This document shows positions 33,658 to 42,890 of a stretch of DNA of 64,000 nt, one piece after another. Source of the stretch: an uncultured Acetatifactor sp. (GTDB lineage Bacteria; Bacillota; Clostridia; Lachnospirales; Lachnospiraceae); NCBI GenBank assembly GCA_934436435.1, contig CAKSAN010000003.1, positions 124,001 to 188,000 on the forward strand, read 5' to 3'. The translations under genes were made by a program, and so were the position numbers. The first letter of the stretch is position 1. Every line of letters begins with the position of its first letter. The notes under the pieces were generated by a model. The model saw nothing but the letters and a program-made list of their open reading frames with translations. It ran no database searches and had not been told where the DNA came from.

Positions 33658-36357
33658 ATGGGAAAGATATTCCATCTACCTAGTGGGATGAATGTTGGAA
33701 TAAGCATTGCAGAAATAAGGACAATTCCTTATTATGCTTTAATTGATAATAATTTAGACAGAGCTAATTATTCCAATCATGTATTCTTTTCGCATTTGTT
33801 GAATAACTTTCATAGAAAAAGTTCAGATGGAATGACCTCCTTTGAGATAATGTTTTCATCTTCAAGAGTCACTAACCAGACCTATAATGCTCAGGTTAAT
33901 ATGCATTTGGTTATCCGGCAAATGGGGACAAACATTTCTGAAATAAAGGCTGTTCTCGATTCATATGAGAGTAGTCTGAAGAATGAATTTACAGATAATT
34001 TCTTTGATATTTCTTTTATAAGAACTGAAGATGCTTACGAGAATTATTGTGTGCATCTTAGAAGCATAGATACGACAACTGTTTCCAGTGTATCAAAAAA
34101 GGAAGACGAGATTGTATCTGCCCTTTCTCCAAATGGGTATATTTATGAGACCTTTATACCGACTCCGGCGGAAAATGTGAACCCATCAAGTATTAGCAAT
34201 GTTTTGTCGCAGTATCCCAATTGTGCGGTAATTTTGCAGTTAATACCGACATATTTTAATCAGGTTGAGCTACTGACTATTGAGCAAACCAATAAATCTT
34301 TGCAATACTATGCGGCTGCAATGATGCGACAGATGATGATGCGTCCTGATCAGACATTTCAGAATATACAAAATATTTATGAAACATATCAGGAACAGGC
34401 AAAAGAAGATCTGTTTTATTATAATTTTATTATCTGTTCACCGGAATATTGCGCACATGATATATGTAGTAAAGTAGTGGATGCATTAGAGGATGCTTCA
34501 AAGCCAGGCGGAAGCAGCTATGAGTCAATAAGGATGGGGATATATGGCATAGATCTGACAGAATCTCTTGCTGTTTTACCGTGGCAAATATCAAACACAT
34601 TAATATATGAAGACAGAAATCCTTTATTTTGGGGCAAAAATAAACCGGAAGCATTAATCAGATTAAAACAATTGATAACTGCGCATGAGGCAAGGTCAAT
34701 TTTTAAAATTCCGATAGATGACGGAAAGACCATCGGCATTGAAAGTAAGAAAGTCTTAATTAACAGAGAAAAATTAAACGATAGTATTATTTCGGAAGGT
34801 AATTTTAAAGTCGGTTTGATAAAAAATGCTGCCAGAAATGGATTTGATGATGGAGCACATGCCGGAATTCCACTGAATCAATTTACAAAGCATGGATTAA
34901 TCGTTGGTATGCCCGGCTCAGGAAAAACAAATTTTTCGTTAGGCTTGCTGTTGCAGTTTTGGAGAGATTTCCATATTCCTTTTCTGGCAATTGAACCGAC
35001 TAAGACAGAATACAGATCACTGATAGATGCGATTCCGGAATTGCAGATATTTACACCAGGTAAAAATAATGTTTCTCCGTTTGTTATAAATCCATTCATT
35101 CCACCGAAGGGTGTTACGGTGGAAAGTTATACACCAAGTCTGGCTGCAGCATTTAAAGCAGCATTTTCCATGCCCAATCCGTTGCCGGATATTTTCCTGG
35201 GAGCGGTAAATGATTGCTATACCGAATACGGATGGAAAAAGAGTAGTACTATAGATGATCCGGATATTGAACTTTTTGGAATGTATGAGTTTATCAGGGT
35301 CTTTAAAAAAACCATTGAGCATTCAAATTACAAGGGCGAGACAAAAGCAAATATTGAAAGTGCCGGCATTGTCAGACTTGTGAGCCTTATAGAACAGAAT
35401 AGTAATATTTATGACACAATACATACGATTCCTATAGAAGATTTGTTGCATCATCCAACAGTGTTGGAACTGAATGCAATAAACAATAAAGAGCAAAAGT
35501 CATTGATAATGGCATTAATGCTCATTCTATTTTGCGTTTATACAAAAAATAATGTTTCAGGAGATGGAAAATTAAAGAATGTCCTGTTGATTGATGAAGC
35601 ACATGTTTTGCTGGGACAAAAGTCAGGCAGCGCTGAAGGGGCAGATTCGCAAGGGTCTACTGTTGAAACATTAGAGGATTTGATAAAAGAAATCCGTTCA
35701 TATGGTACAAGTATTATTATAGCTGATCAATCACCTACATCGGTCGGAAAAGAGGTAGTTGCCAATACCGATGTGAAAATAATATTTAAGCTTGTGGAAA
35801 AAGATAACAAGGATGCTGTAAGAACAGCAACCAACATGAGCGATTTAAATTATGAATTGCTGGGTAGATTGGGAGTTGGAGAAGCACTTCTTCATTTTGG
35901 AAAACTTGATAATCATCTCCAGATCAGCACTTATAATGTTCATGACAAAGCAGAAATCAGAGATGTGATTTTTGATGATGATGTGAGACAAAAAATTCAT
36001 TATTGGGAGAAACATCAGGATTTGTTAATGGCACATAGGGAATGCGCCTATAATCACTGCTGCGTTGGAGAATGCGATCAGGTGTTAAGAACAAATGCTG
36101 ATTTTGCTGCAACTAAGCTTGTAAATGAGCGATTATATGCTATTGCAGACAAGGAAGCCTTTCTAAAATATTTAGTAACTATGAATACTGATATAAAAGC
36201 GATAGCAGATAAATCTACCTCAATCAGATTTACAAAGAAATTTCTAAATTGTACAAAGATTAAGTTTTTACGCAAGGCAATGATAAAAAAGGATTTTGGA
36301 ATTTCTAACGACGAATATGAGAGGATACTGAGTCATCCAAAATTCCTAATAGGATAA
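33658..36357 (+). CDS. HerA/VirB4-like ATPase (DUF87-type)
   Basis: An 899-residue protein with a C-terminal RecA-fold motor. Walker A is GMPGSGKT (417-424, K423), preceded by HGLIVG. Walker B is VLLIDEAH with D646-E647, followed by EIRSYGTSIIIADQSPTSVG, the conserved motif and glutamine region of HerA, VirB4 and TraC motors. The first 400 residues form an alpha/beta domain (VNMHLVIRQMGTNISEIKAV, then QYPNCAVILQLIPTYFNQVE) comparable in place to the N-terminal domain of VirB4-type ATPases. The last 130 residues are helical with a Cys/His cluster (HRECAYNHCCVGECD). Such motors form hexamers that move DNA or proteins. No HerA-partner nuclease (NurA, DUF4297, Sir2) is encoded beside it, so a protein-handling role is possible. 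Confidence 0.85.
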   Translation: MGKIFHLPSGMNVGISIAEIRTIPYYALIDNNLDRANYSNHVFFSHLLNNFHRKSSDGMTSFEIMFSSSRVTNQTYNAQVNMHLVIRQMGTNISEIKAVLDSYESSLKNEFTDNFFDISFIRTEDAYENYCVHLRSIDTTTVSSVSKKEDEIVSALSPNGYIYETFIPTPAENVNPSSISNVLSQYPNCAVILQLIPTYFNQVELLTIEQTNKSLQYYAAAMMRQMMMRPDQTFQNIQNIYETYQEQAKEDLFYYNFIICSPEYCAHDICSKVVDALEDASKPGGSSYESIRMGIYGIDLTESLAVLPWQISNTLIYEDRNPLFWGKNKPEALIRLKQLITAHEARSIFKIPIDDGKTIGIESKKVLINREKLNDSIISEGNFKVGLIKNAARNGFDDGAHAGIPLNQFTKHGLIVGMPGSGKTNFSLGLLLQFWRDFHIPFLAIEPTKTEYRSLIDAIPELQIFTPGKNNVSPFVINPFIPPKGVTVESYTPSLAAAFKAAFSMPNPLPDIFLGAVNDCYTEYGWKKSSTIDDPDIELFGMYEFIRVFKKTIEHSNYKGETKANIESAGIVRLVSLIEQNSNIYDTIHTIPIEDLLHHPTVLELNAINNKEQKSLIMALMLILFCVYTKNNVSGDGKLKNVLLIDEAHVLLGQKSGSAEGADSQGSTVETLEDLIKEIRSYGTSIIIADQSPTSVGKEVVANTDVKIIFKLVEKDNKDAVRTATNMSDLNYELLGRLGVGEALLHFGKLDNHLQISTYNVHDKAEIRDVIFDDDVRQKIHYWEKHQDLLMAHRECAYNHCCVGECDQVLRTNADFAATKLVNERLYAIADKEAFLKYLVTMNTDIKAIADKSTSIRFTKKFLNCTKIKFLRKAMIKKDFGISNDEYERILSHPKFLIG

Positions 36358-36381
36358 GAATAGAATGAAAGGGGTTCTGAT

Positions 36382-37029
36382 ATGGATGAATTTGATGTAA
36401 TGGATTCGGTGGAAACTCCGACCTATGAAGCTCCCTCTCTTGATGATATTGAGAGTGCCGGTATCGAGGATTATTCACTTGAAGAGACAGAGATATTAGA
36501 TAACAAGGTAGACGATATCATGGGCGATGTGGAGATGGACGAATTGACATTTGATGATGAAGTGGAAGAGCCATATGAAGAAATATCTGATTCAAACGAG
36601 TTAAATGAAACGAATGAGGTCGGAGACTGGATTAAAGAAATTAATCCGAATTTTGATCCTTTTGACTGGGAATCACCATATAACAATAATTGTGGATCGT
36701 GTGCATATGCGGTTTATAAAAGATTAGAAGGTGATACAGACATTGTTGCTACAGAAGAAAATATTGGATATAACAGTCAAATGGAGGCTTTAACAGGAAT
36801 GGAACAAGTCTCTATGAGCCCTGAGGAGATTGCAAATAGGCTTCTTGAACAGGGAGATGGTGCACATGCAATTATTGGAATAGACAGAGCAGAGGGCCCT
36901 GGACATTGGTTTAATGCTGCGTGTATAGACGGCAAAGTTGTGGCTATAGATGGTCAAAGCGGAGAGATTAGTGATTGGCCACCTGATTATGGGGATGTCG
37001 TGAATTGGGAAATGAGTATAAAAAAATAA
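36382..37029 (+). CDS. Candidate effector with acidic N-terminus and papain-fold (Tox-PL-like) domain
   Basis: Residues 1-90 are very acidic and low in complexity, with no signal peptide. The C-terminal half fits the papain-fold toxin pattern (Tox-PL, a peptidase or glutamine deamidase fold found in polymorphic toxins). NCGSCAYAVYKRLEG holds C104 and C107, GHWFNAACIDGKVVAIDGQS holds H175 and D190-G-Q192, and the short core HAIIGIDRA lies between them. The Cys-His-Asp order and the -DGQ- ending are typical. Membership is judged by motif only. A small gene that may encode its immunity protein follows 24 bases later. Its place in the middle of an operon with two ATPases suggests it is cargo. The target is unknown. 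Confidence 0.7.
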   Translation: MDEFDVMDSVETPTYEAPSLDDIESAGIEDYSLEETEILDNKVDDIMGDVEMDELTFDDEVEEPYEEISDSNELNETNEVGDWIKEINPNFDPFDWESPYNNNCGSCAYAVYKRLEGDTDIVATEENIGYNSQMEALTGMEQVSMSPEEIANRLLEQGDGAHAIIGIDRAEGPGHWFNAACIDGKVVAIDGQSGEISDWPPDYGDVVNWEMSIKK

Positions 37030-37053
37030 TGCACAACGGAAAGGAAAATAAGT

Positions 37054-37281
37054 ATGAAAGACGAAATATTGTTAATAGCAGCCCAGACCATGAAAGTTTC
37101 TACAGATGAAGCATTAAAACATTATAAACCAATCCCGGAATTGAACGCTTATTATTTTTGGAATCCTATAAGGGGCGGAATTGCAGTTATTGTAGATGAA
37201 GAAGGCGGACGACTGGGCGCTACTTCTGCAGTTAGTTTCGAGAAACATTTAGAAGCATTTAAATCAGGAAGAAGAAATTAA
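37054..37281 (+). CDS. Small protein next to the Tox-PL-like gene, candidate immunity protein
   Basis: A 75-residue protein with one predicted helix (EILLIAAQTMKVSTDEALKH), a beta-rich middle (AYYFWNPIRGGIAVIVDEEG) and a C-terminal helix (SFEKHLEAFKSGRR). No membrane segment or known domain. Toxin and immunity genes are usually adjacent with the toxin first; this gene starts 24 bases after the papain-like gene. That order, its size and its lack of motifs are the only grounds for the immunity proposal. GGAAAGGAAA precedes the ATG. Confidence 0.6.
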   Translation: MKDEILLIAAQTMKVSTDEALKHYKPIPELNAYYFWNPIRGGIAVIVDEEGGRLGATSAVSFEKHLEAFKSGRRN

Positions 37282-37300
37282 GTAGAGGGGGTCTGACAAA

Positions 37301-39055
37301 ATGACGGAAGAAGAAGCAAGAGCTGAACGAGAGGAAGCGGAACGACTACTTGCAGAAATCAGAAGACTTCAGAATCAGATTGAAAGAGCTGTTATAGAGA
37401 ATCAAAATCTTCAGGCTGAATTGGCAGCGTTAGTAGAGAATGTGCAAATAGTTACGGAAAATGCTGCAGCCATGGATATTGAAGTCAATAAATCTATGGA
37501 TTACGTAAAGGGCCGTATCCAGGAAGCAGATATCAGTACAAGTGAACTGTTTCAATTAATTAATGATCTTACACAATCATATTTTACTTTTAAGAACCTG
37601 AGCACGGCATCAAAAAATGTCACACAGTTTACAGATGAGTATTATACAAGATTTAAGTTCTTTAACGAACTTAGAAGAATAACACTGGGATATGTAATAG
37701 GATTAGATGCTCATGTTTGTTCGGACCAGACTATGAGAAAAAAGGTGGAAGAGGCATATCTCCAGAATAGCGACTATTGGCTTGCGTATGCAATAATGGC
37801 AGTTATGCTCTGGGCAAGCGATGAGGAAGAAGCTGCAAAGAGGGCGATGTCAAAAGCTCTGACCATGGATTATTTCAGTACATCATTGTTCTTCTTACTT
37901 ATTAACCTGCGTTTTACACGTGTAGATGCAGCTAAGAAGTGGTATCTCTCCTATTTAGACAGAGTAGATATGGAGAACCTTGGTGAAGAATGGCAGTATT
38001 TGCTGCAAGCATACTTATCAGGTGTCTTTGGAGTTGACAGGGAATTTAATCATCTTGTGAAGGAATGCTTTACCAATATGCTTGAGCAGATGGAGAGCAT
38101 GCATCCAAACTATGGCAATAGAGTCACAGAAAAGACAATGTCTTTTTCAAATTCATATATTTATATTACAAAAAATGAATTTGAAACATTACGAAGACAT
38201 TCACAGGATTATGAAGAATTAAAGAAGCTTTTATCTGCCGCCGAGAAGAATGAAGAATTGGCAGTTCATTTTAGAAAAATAGTGGAAGATAATACACAAG
38301 TTCAGTCTGATATGTTTCAGAGAATTGAAAACATATTATATGATTTGATCAATGCATATGACAAAGAGGAGTTAGTAGTTATTAAGAACAAACGATACAA
38401 TGAGATGATTCTTAAAGCCAAGGGAGATTTGGGAATGGCACAGCAGTATTTTAATAATGAGTTCCCATCGGATTCTAATACGAAAACATTAGAAGATCTG
38501 TTGTTCTCATGGGCGTTTGAGGAAGATGCCGGCAGAGTTGATATAACGGTAAAGAAGTTTTCCATATTGTATCTGAAAAAATGGATTGCCAAGGGCTTTC
38601 AGGCGTATGCAGATAACTATCGAAAAAAAGAAAAAGAAAAAATCAGGATTGAAATTGATGGCTGGCAGGGGGAGTGTGACGAAAATTCATTTGACAATGC
38701 ACAGGCCGAACTTCAGAAACATTACAATAAGAACAGAGTCTGGGATACTATAAAAGACAAATATGTACTTATTTTTATTGGAATGGCCATTGCTTCTTTG
38801 GTGACTTTGGGAATTACTATAATCAAGTTTAATAAGATTGCCCTGGTAATAGGAATTTTATTGGGAGTAATCAGTGGATTTTTGCTTTGGCGTAGAATTT
38901 CTGATATGCAGATTATTCTAAGGGCAAAGCGTGAAAAGGGATATGCATTGTTGAAGAAAGCTCTTGAGGAATTAAAAAGTTGGAGAACATTGTATAAAGC
39001 TGCGGACGAAAAGAATGCAGACCTTGTAAAGGTATTTGAAAATATAGAAATATAG
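37301..39055 (+). CDS. Coiled-coil/two-TM paralog 1 of the accessory operon
   Basis: First of three related proteins. Residues 1-75 are a Glu/Gln-rich coiled coil (EEARAEREEAERLLAEIRRL). A helical core of about 300 residues contains the paralog signature: SDYWLAYAIMAVMLWASDEE, SLFFLLINLRFTRVDAAKKW and YLLQAYLSGVFG. TPR-like packing is possible. Two membrane helices lie near residues 488-508 and 513-533 (YVLIFIGMAIASLVTLGITI, then ALVIGILLGVISGFLLW), followed by a 50-residue helix (LLKKALEELKSWRTLYKAAD). Both ends are therefore on the same, probably cytoplasmic, side. I do not recognise a named family. The repeated presence of such proteins suggests subunits of one assembly. Confidence 0.75.
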   Translation: MTEEEARAEREEAERLLAEIRRLQNQIERAVIENQNLQAELAALVENVQIVTENAAAMDIEVNKSMDYVKGRIQEADISTSELFQLINDLTQSYFTFKNLSTASKNVTQFTDEYYTRFKFFNELRRITLGYVIGLDAHVCSDQTMRKKVEEAYLQNSDYWLAYAIMAVMLWASDEEEAAKRAMSKALTMDYFSTSLFFLLINLRFTRVDAAKKWYLSYLDRVDMENLGEEWQYLLQAYLSGVFGVDREFNHLVKECFTNMLEQMESMHPNYGNRVTEKTMSFSNSYIYITKNEFETLRRHSQDYEELKKLLSAAEKNEELAVHFRKIVEDNTQVQSDMFQRIENILYDLINAYDKEELVVIKNKRYNEMILKAKGDLGMAQQYFNNEFPSDSNTKTLEDLLFSWAFEEDAGRVDITVKKFSILYLKKWIAKGFQAYADNYRKKEKEKIRIEIDGWQGECDENSFDNAQAELQKHYNKNRVWDTIKDKYVLIFIGMAIASLVTLGITIIKFNKIALVIGILLGVISGFLLWRRISDMQIILRAKREKGYALLKKALEELKSWRTLYKAADEKNADLVKVFENIEI

Positions 39056-39073
39056 CAAAGGAGAAGATTAGGC

Positions 39074-40678
39074 ATGGCGACTTCATCTTATAATGCGGTC
39101 AATAATTTGAATGAGACAATCGGCTCATTTAAATCAAAAGTAGATGTAAAAATTGAATCTGTAAATACATCTACAGCAAGTATTAAAGCAACTACGGATA
39201 AAATATATGACAGTGTTAGCCGATTCAAAGAGAACATGGTTCAAAATGAAGAGAAACAGTTAGCACACGAGAATATATTAAGAATTGACCAGATCCTGAA
39301 AGAACAGTTTGGGGATCATGAAGCTGTTCGAAAAACGGTTATGGGGGTTGTTAAAGATTTTGATATTAATCTTGTCAGAAATGAATCCATTCAGGAATTA
39401 TCAGAAGAATTATGGATTACAAGCTCCAGATATTGGCTCTCCTATGCATTGATGGCTATTACAGCATGGATTAATGACTATAAAGAGGTGGCAAATAATG
39501 CATTATCAGAGTGTTTCAGAAGAGACCCGGTAAAGGCATCATTGTTTTTTTGCTTGTTTAATTTGCGATTTGGCAGAAATGATGTGGCCAAAAAGTGGTT
39601 CTTTGAGTACTTAAAAACAGTTGATCCAACGAAAGTTCAACAAGAGTCAGCGGTATTATTACAGGCATACCTGAATGGACTGTTTGGAACAGACAAAGAA
39701 CTTGAGCATGACGTTAACAATGTTATCAAGGGTTGGGTTTCTGAATTGAATGCTCATCAGGAAATTGCCGAGGAATTAACGGCTTCATATCAAAAGTATA
39801 TTCAGTTGTTACCGGCTTCGAAACAATGTGATTACAGAACCTTGTCAGAAACATGCAGTAATTATGAAGAAATAAAGCAATCTTATGCGAATGTTTCAAA
39901 ATATGAAAAACTGATTTCCGAGATTGAGGCAATGGATGTTGATCTTGAAGAACAGACGGAAGCAAATTATAAGAGCCGTGTTGACGCGATTCTTATGGCT
40001 TTGATCTCAAATTATGATCAGGAGGAATTGGAATTAAAGAATCAGCAGCAATACTTTAATTTTATTATTCAGAACAATGGTGTTGTGGAGGCGGCAGAAC
40101 AGCAGTATCAAGAATATCAGGCGGTCCAGGAAGAGAGTTTTAATATTGGCAAGCAGATGGTAAAATGGGCTGTTTATGATGATGCCGATCAGACCAATGT
40201 TCAGGTAAAGAAATTCGGCTTGCAGAATACTAAGGAATGGTTTGTATCAGCCATTCAGAACTGGGCATTGATGTTACAGGAAACGCAACCGTTAGATTAT
40301 CCGTTGACAATAGATACCTGGAGTTCGGTATCAAATGGGCAGGATCAAAATGATCAGGTTGAAAATATGAGACAGTATTATAACAATAATAAATTTCAGC
40401 TTATGTATGTTAATACGTCAAATATAGCGGCGATAATTGTGCTTGTTTTATCCATCGGATTAGCTTTTGTTACACCATATTCACTGGTGGCCACTGCTGT
40501 AGCGCTTGGTTTCCTGGTATTTAAAGTTATAAAGGCCAATAAGGATTATCCGGCACGAGTAAATGCTTCTCTTCAATTATTGAATCAGAGTATGACAGAA
40601 CTTGCAGATTACAGGCAATTCTACACAGATTCAAGTGAGAAGAAAGATGTTTTATTAAGTAAAATAGAATATTTATAA
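39074..40678 (+). CDS. Coiled-coil/two-TM paralog 2 of the accessory operon
   Basis: Second paralog, 534 residues. The N-terminal 70 residues are Ser/Thr-rich and helical (VKIESVNTSTASIKATTDKI). The core has the shared motifs SRYWLSYALMAITAWINDYK, SLFFCLFNLRFGRNDVAKKW and VLLQAYLNGLFGTDKE, aligning without gaps to paralog 1 over that part. Two membrane helices occupy about 450-485 (IAAIIVLVLSIGLAFVTPYS, then LVATAVALGFLVFKVI). A C-terminal helix with LLNQSMTELADYRQFY matches the LLKKALEELKSWRTLY of paralog 1. Identity elsewhere is low, so the duplication is old. It is 18 bases downstream of paralog 1. Confidence 0.75.
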   Translation: MATSSYNAVNNLNETIGSFKSKVDVKIESVNTSTASIKATTDKIYDSVSRFKENMVQNEEKQLAHENILRIDQILKEQFGDHEAVRKTVMGVVKDFDINLVRNESIQELSEELWITSSRYWLSYALMAITAWINDYKEVANNALSECFRRDPVKASLFFCLFNLRFGRNDVAKKWFFEYLKTVDPTKVQQESAVLLQAYLNGLFGTDKELEHDVNNVIKGWVSELNAHQEIAEELTASYQKYIQLLPASKQCDYRTLSETCSNYEEIKQSYANVSKYEKLISEIEAMDVDLEEQTEANYKSRVDAILMALISNYDQEELELKNQQQYFNFIIQNNGVVEAAEQQYQEYQAVQEESFNIGKQMVKWAVYDDADQTNVQVKKFGLQNTKEWFVSAIQNWALMLQETQPLDYPLTIDTWSSVSNGQDQNDQVENMRQYYNNNKFQLMYVNTSNIAAIIVLVLSIGLAFVTPYSLVATAVALGFLVFKVIKANKDYPARVNASLQLLNQSMTELADYRQFYTDSSEKKDVLLSKIEYL

Positions 40679-40702
40679 GATGTAATTGAAAGGAGAAACA
40701 CT

Positions 40703-40873
40703 ATGGATAACGAAATGAACTTAGATTTAGGAGAAATGCTTGAGCAGAGAATTAAGGAGAATTTTAGCTCAAATGAGGGGAATACATATGATGTTTCAGA
40801 TGAGAGACTTAAAGAGATGAACAAAAAACTGCCGAACTGGAGTCTTGAGCCTCCCTTTAGCTTTTTGAAATAA
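40703..40873 (+). CDS. 56-residue acidic peptide with aromatic/proline C-terminus
   Basis: This short gene has a proper ribosome site (AAAGGAG, eight bases before the ATG) and fills the gap between paralog 2 and the next gene, whose ATG follows four bases after its stop. The N-terminal half is an acidic amphipathic helix (NLDLGEMLEQRIKENF); the C-terminus reads LPNWSLEPPFSFLK, an unusual Trp/Pro/Phe-rich tail that looks like a docking or recognition motif. There is no signal peptide. Function unknown. Confidence 0.7.
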   Translation: MDNEMNLDLGEMLEQRIKENFSSNEGNTYDVSDERLKEMNKKLPNWSLEPPFSFLK

Positions 40874-40876
40874 GCT

Positions 40877-41377
40877 ATGGATAATGTGAAATGTATTTCA
40901 TATGCGGATTGGGTTTCTTTGATCTCCGGCGTAATGACAAAAGGATTAACCTGTGATGAATTAAATGAACTAAAAGTGGTATATCCACGTGCTGTTGGTG
41001 ATTCCTATGATACGATGATATATAACCAACTGGCGAAGCTTGAGGAATATATGATTAGAGAATCCGTTCGTTTCTTTCAAAAACAAATGACATTATGCCT
41101 GGATGAAATGGATTTGGAAATTGCGGAAACAGCATTTTCCAAATTAAGAAGACATTATATAAACTGCATGTTCTTTTTACAGATTCCGGAGTACCCGGAG
41201 TCTGTAAAAAATAAGATGTCCGATGAAATTAAAAAAAACATGGGCTTTTTCATAGAGGCATTTATGAAGTATCTAAAGAAGATAGAATATGCGGATAATA
41301 GTGTATTCATACAAGACTACGTATATATTTGCAAAAAGAAATTGCAAAGAATAAAAAGTATGTATCAGAGGTGTTAA
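40877..41377 (+). CDS. Small helical protein of the accessory operon
   Basis: A 166-residue, mostly helical protein that I do not recognise. It begins MDNVKCISYADWVSLISGVM and includes YDTMIYNQLAKLEEYMIRES and a basic C-terminus (YICKKKLQRIKSMYQRC). No membrane helix, signal or catalytic motif. It lies three bases after the 56-residue peptide stop and two bases before the AAA ATPase start, so its translation is tightly coupled to both. It could be an adaptor for the ATPase; that is inference from position. Confidence 0.7.
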   Translation: MDNVKCISYADWVSLISGVMTKGLTCDELNELKVVYPRAVGDSYDTMIYNQLAKLEEYMIRESVRFFQKQMTLCLDEMDLEIAETAFSKLRRHYINCMFFLQIPEYPESVKNKMSDEIKKNMGFFIEAFMKYLKKIEYADNSVFIQDYVYICKKKLQRIKSMYQRC

Positions 41378-41379
41378 AT

Positions 41380-42873
41380 ATGTCCAACTTTGCCGAGGCA
41401 AAAAAAGAATTAATCAATTACATGTATGCACGTACGCCGCTTGTTATTATTCATTCGGATGAGCGAGAGCGCGTTGAAAGAATGCTGAATGAAATTTCGA
41501 ATGAGAGTCAAATCAGTATTCTTTATTATACGGATGCAAAACAAGTTAGATGTCTCGGTGCAAAGGGGGATAACATAGATACGGAGGATGAGCCGTTAGA
41601 ATATTTCCTGAAAAAGCTGAAGAAGCAGAGAAATTTGAACATTGTATTAGGAGATGTGCGCAGAATTTCGGACGACAATGCATATTCACGTGAATTGATG
41701 AATATATTGTATATGGCAAAAGAAAATAACGGAGTCGTTGTTTTAATAACTTCCGATCAGACATGGAGTCGAATTTCATCCTTTGGAATGGTTATTTCAT
41801 TGGATCTGCCGGATAGTAATGAACGGATCTGCCAGATACGCCAATTTGTTAAAAGGTATTCCGGAAGATTTACAATCGATTGGCAGGAACAGGACATTAT
41901 ACATGCTGCTACATTGCTAAGAGGCTTTTCCGAAATTCAGATAGAAAATATGCTGTCTTCGGAAATTATAGGAAATCGGGGATTGCGAAGGAACAAGATT
42001 TATAAGTTCGCATCACAAAAGGAACGTTTATATCCCAAGGTAGGGGCAGTTCAGCACATTAATATAAACAGAACATATAAGGTATCGGGGATGGACAGGC
42101 TGAAAAAGTGGCTTGATGAAAAAAAGAGAATTTTCTTTCTGCCTGAGGAGCAGCTGGCTGAGTATGAACTTAGTGCACCGAAGGGGATTTTGCTTGTCGG
42201 AGTGCCCGGATGTGGAAAATCATTAACTGCAAAGTTAGTTGCACAGGAATGGGAACTTCCGCTTTTTCGATTTGATATAGGTTCCGTCTTTGATAAGTGG
42301 GTAGGAGAAAGTGAAAAGAAGATGAGAGAAGCACTTCAATTCATTGAAAATATATCTCCTTGTGTACTTTGGATAGATGAAATCGAAAAGGTGCTTTCCA
42401 CAACAGACTCCGGAAACGAAACGGGGAAAAGAGTATTGGGAGAATTCCTTTTTTGGATTCAGGAGTCATCAAATAAGGTATTTATGGTGGCAACTGCAAA
42501 CAATGTCAATGCTTTGCCGTATGAGTTATATAGAAAGGGACGTTTTTCAGAGGTATTTTATGCCGGACTTCCGAATGCAAGGGAAAGAAGAAGCGCACTT
42601 GAGCAATACATAACGGGATCATTAAGATGCTCACCATCTAATGAATTGCTTGAAAAGCTGGTTGATATGACAGATGGGTATTCCTATGCGGATATTGAAA
42701 CTGCCATTAAGGAAGTAGCGCAGCAAATGCTTATTCAAGAGAAAAATACGATGGATGCTCAATTGCTGGTTAAATCAATAGAAGCTGTTATCCCGATTTC
42801 AATTATTAACAGTGAACTTGTTTCAGAAATAGAAGAATGGGGAAAAGAACGAGCAATTAATGTATCTGTTTAG
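41380..42873 (+). CDS. Ycf46-like AAA ATPase
   Basis: A 497-residue ATPase. Residues 1-200 resemble the degenerate N-terminal domain of Ycf46-type proteins (YARTPLVIIHSDERERVERM, NLNIVLGDVRRI). The AAA module follows: GVPGCGKS (274-281, K280), the pore-loop-like segment SVFDKWVGESEKKMREAL, Walker B VLWIDEIEKV with D333-E334, sensor 1 in VATANN, and RKGRFSEVFYAGLP with the arginine finger. A C-terminal lid has YSYADIETAIKEVAQQ. ATG 41380 is used; the frame upstream of it is the tail of the previous gene. Such ATPases unfold or remodel protein complexes. It is the second motor of the operon beside the HerA-like ATPase. Confidence 0.85.
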   Translation: MSNFAEAKKELINYMYARTPLVIIHSDERERVERMLNEISNESQISILYYTDAKQVRCLGAKGDNIDTEDEPLEYFLKKLKKQRNLNIVLGDVRRISDDNAYSRELMNILYMAKENNGVVVLITSDQTWSRISSFGMVISLDLPDSNERICQIRQFVKRYSGRFTIDWQEQDIIHAATLLRGFSEIQIENMLSSEIIGNRGLRRNKIYKFASQKERLYPKVGAVQHININRTYKVSGMDRLKKWLDEKKRIFFLPEEQLAEYELSAPKGILLVGVPGCGKSLTAKLVAQEWELPLFRFDIGSVFDKWVGESEKKMREALQFIENISPCVLWIDEIEKVLSTTDSGNETGKRVLGEFLFWIQESSNKVFMVATANNVNALPYELYRKGRFSEVFYAGLPNARERRSALEQYITGSLRCSPSNELLEKLVDMTDGYSYADIETAIKEVAQQMLIQEKNTMDAQLLVKSIEAVIPISIINSELVSEIEEWGKERAINVSV

Positions 42874-42890
42874 AAGGGAAGGCGAATAAA

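Noticed and set aside
33658..36357. HerA-based anti-phage system
   Set aside because: No Sir2, DUF4297 or NurA partner is encoded next to it; the surrounding genes are membrane and zinc-ribbon proteins.
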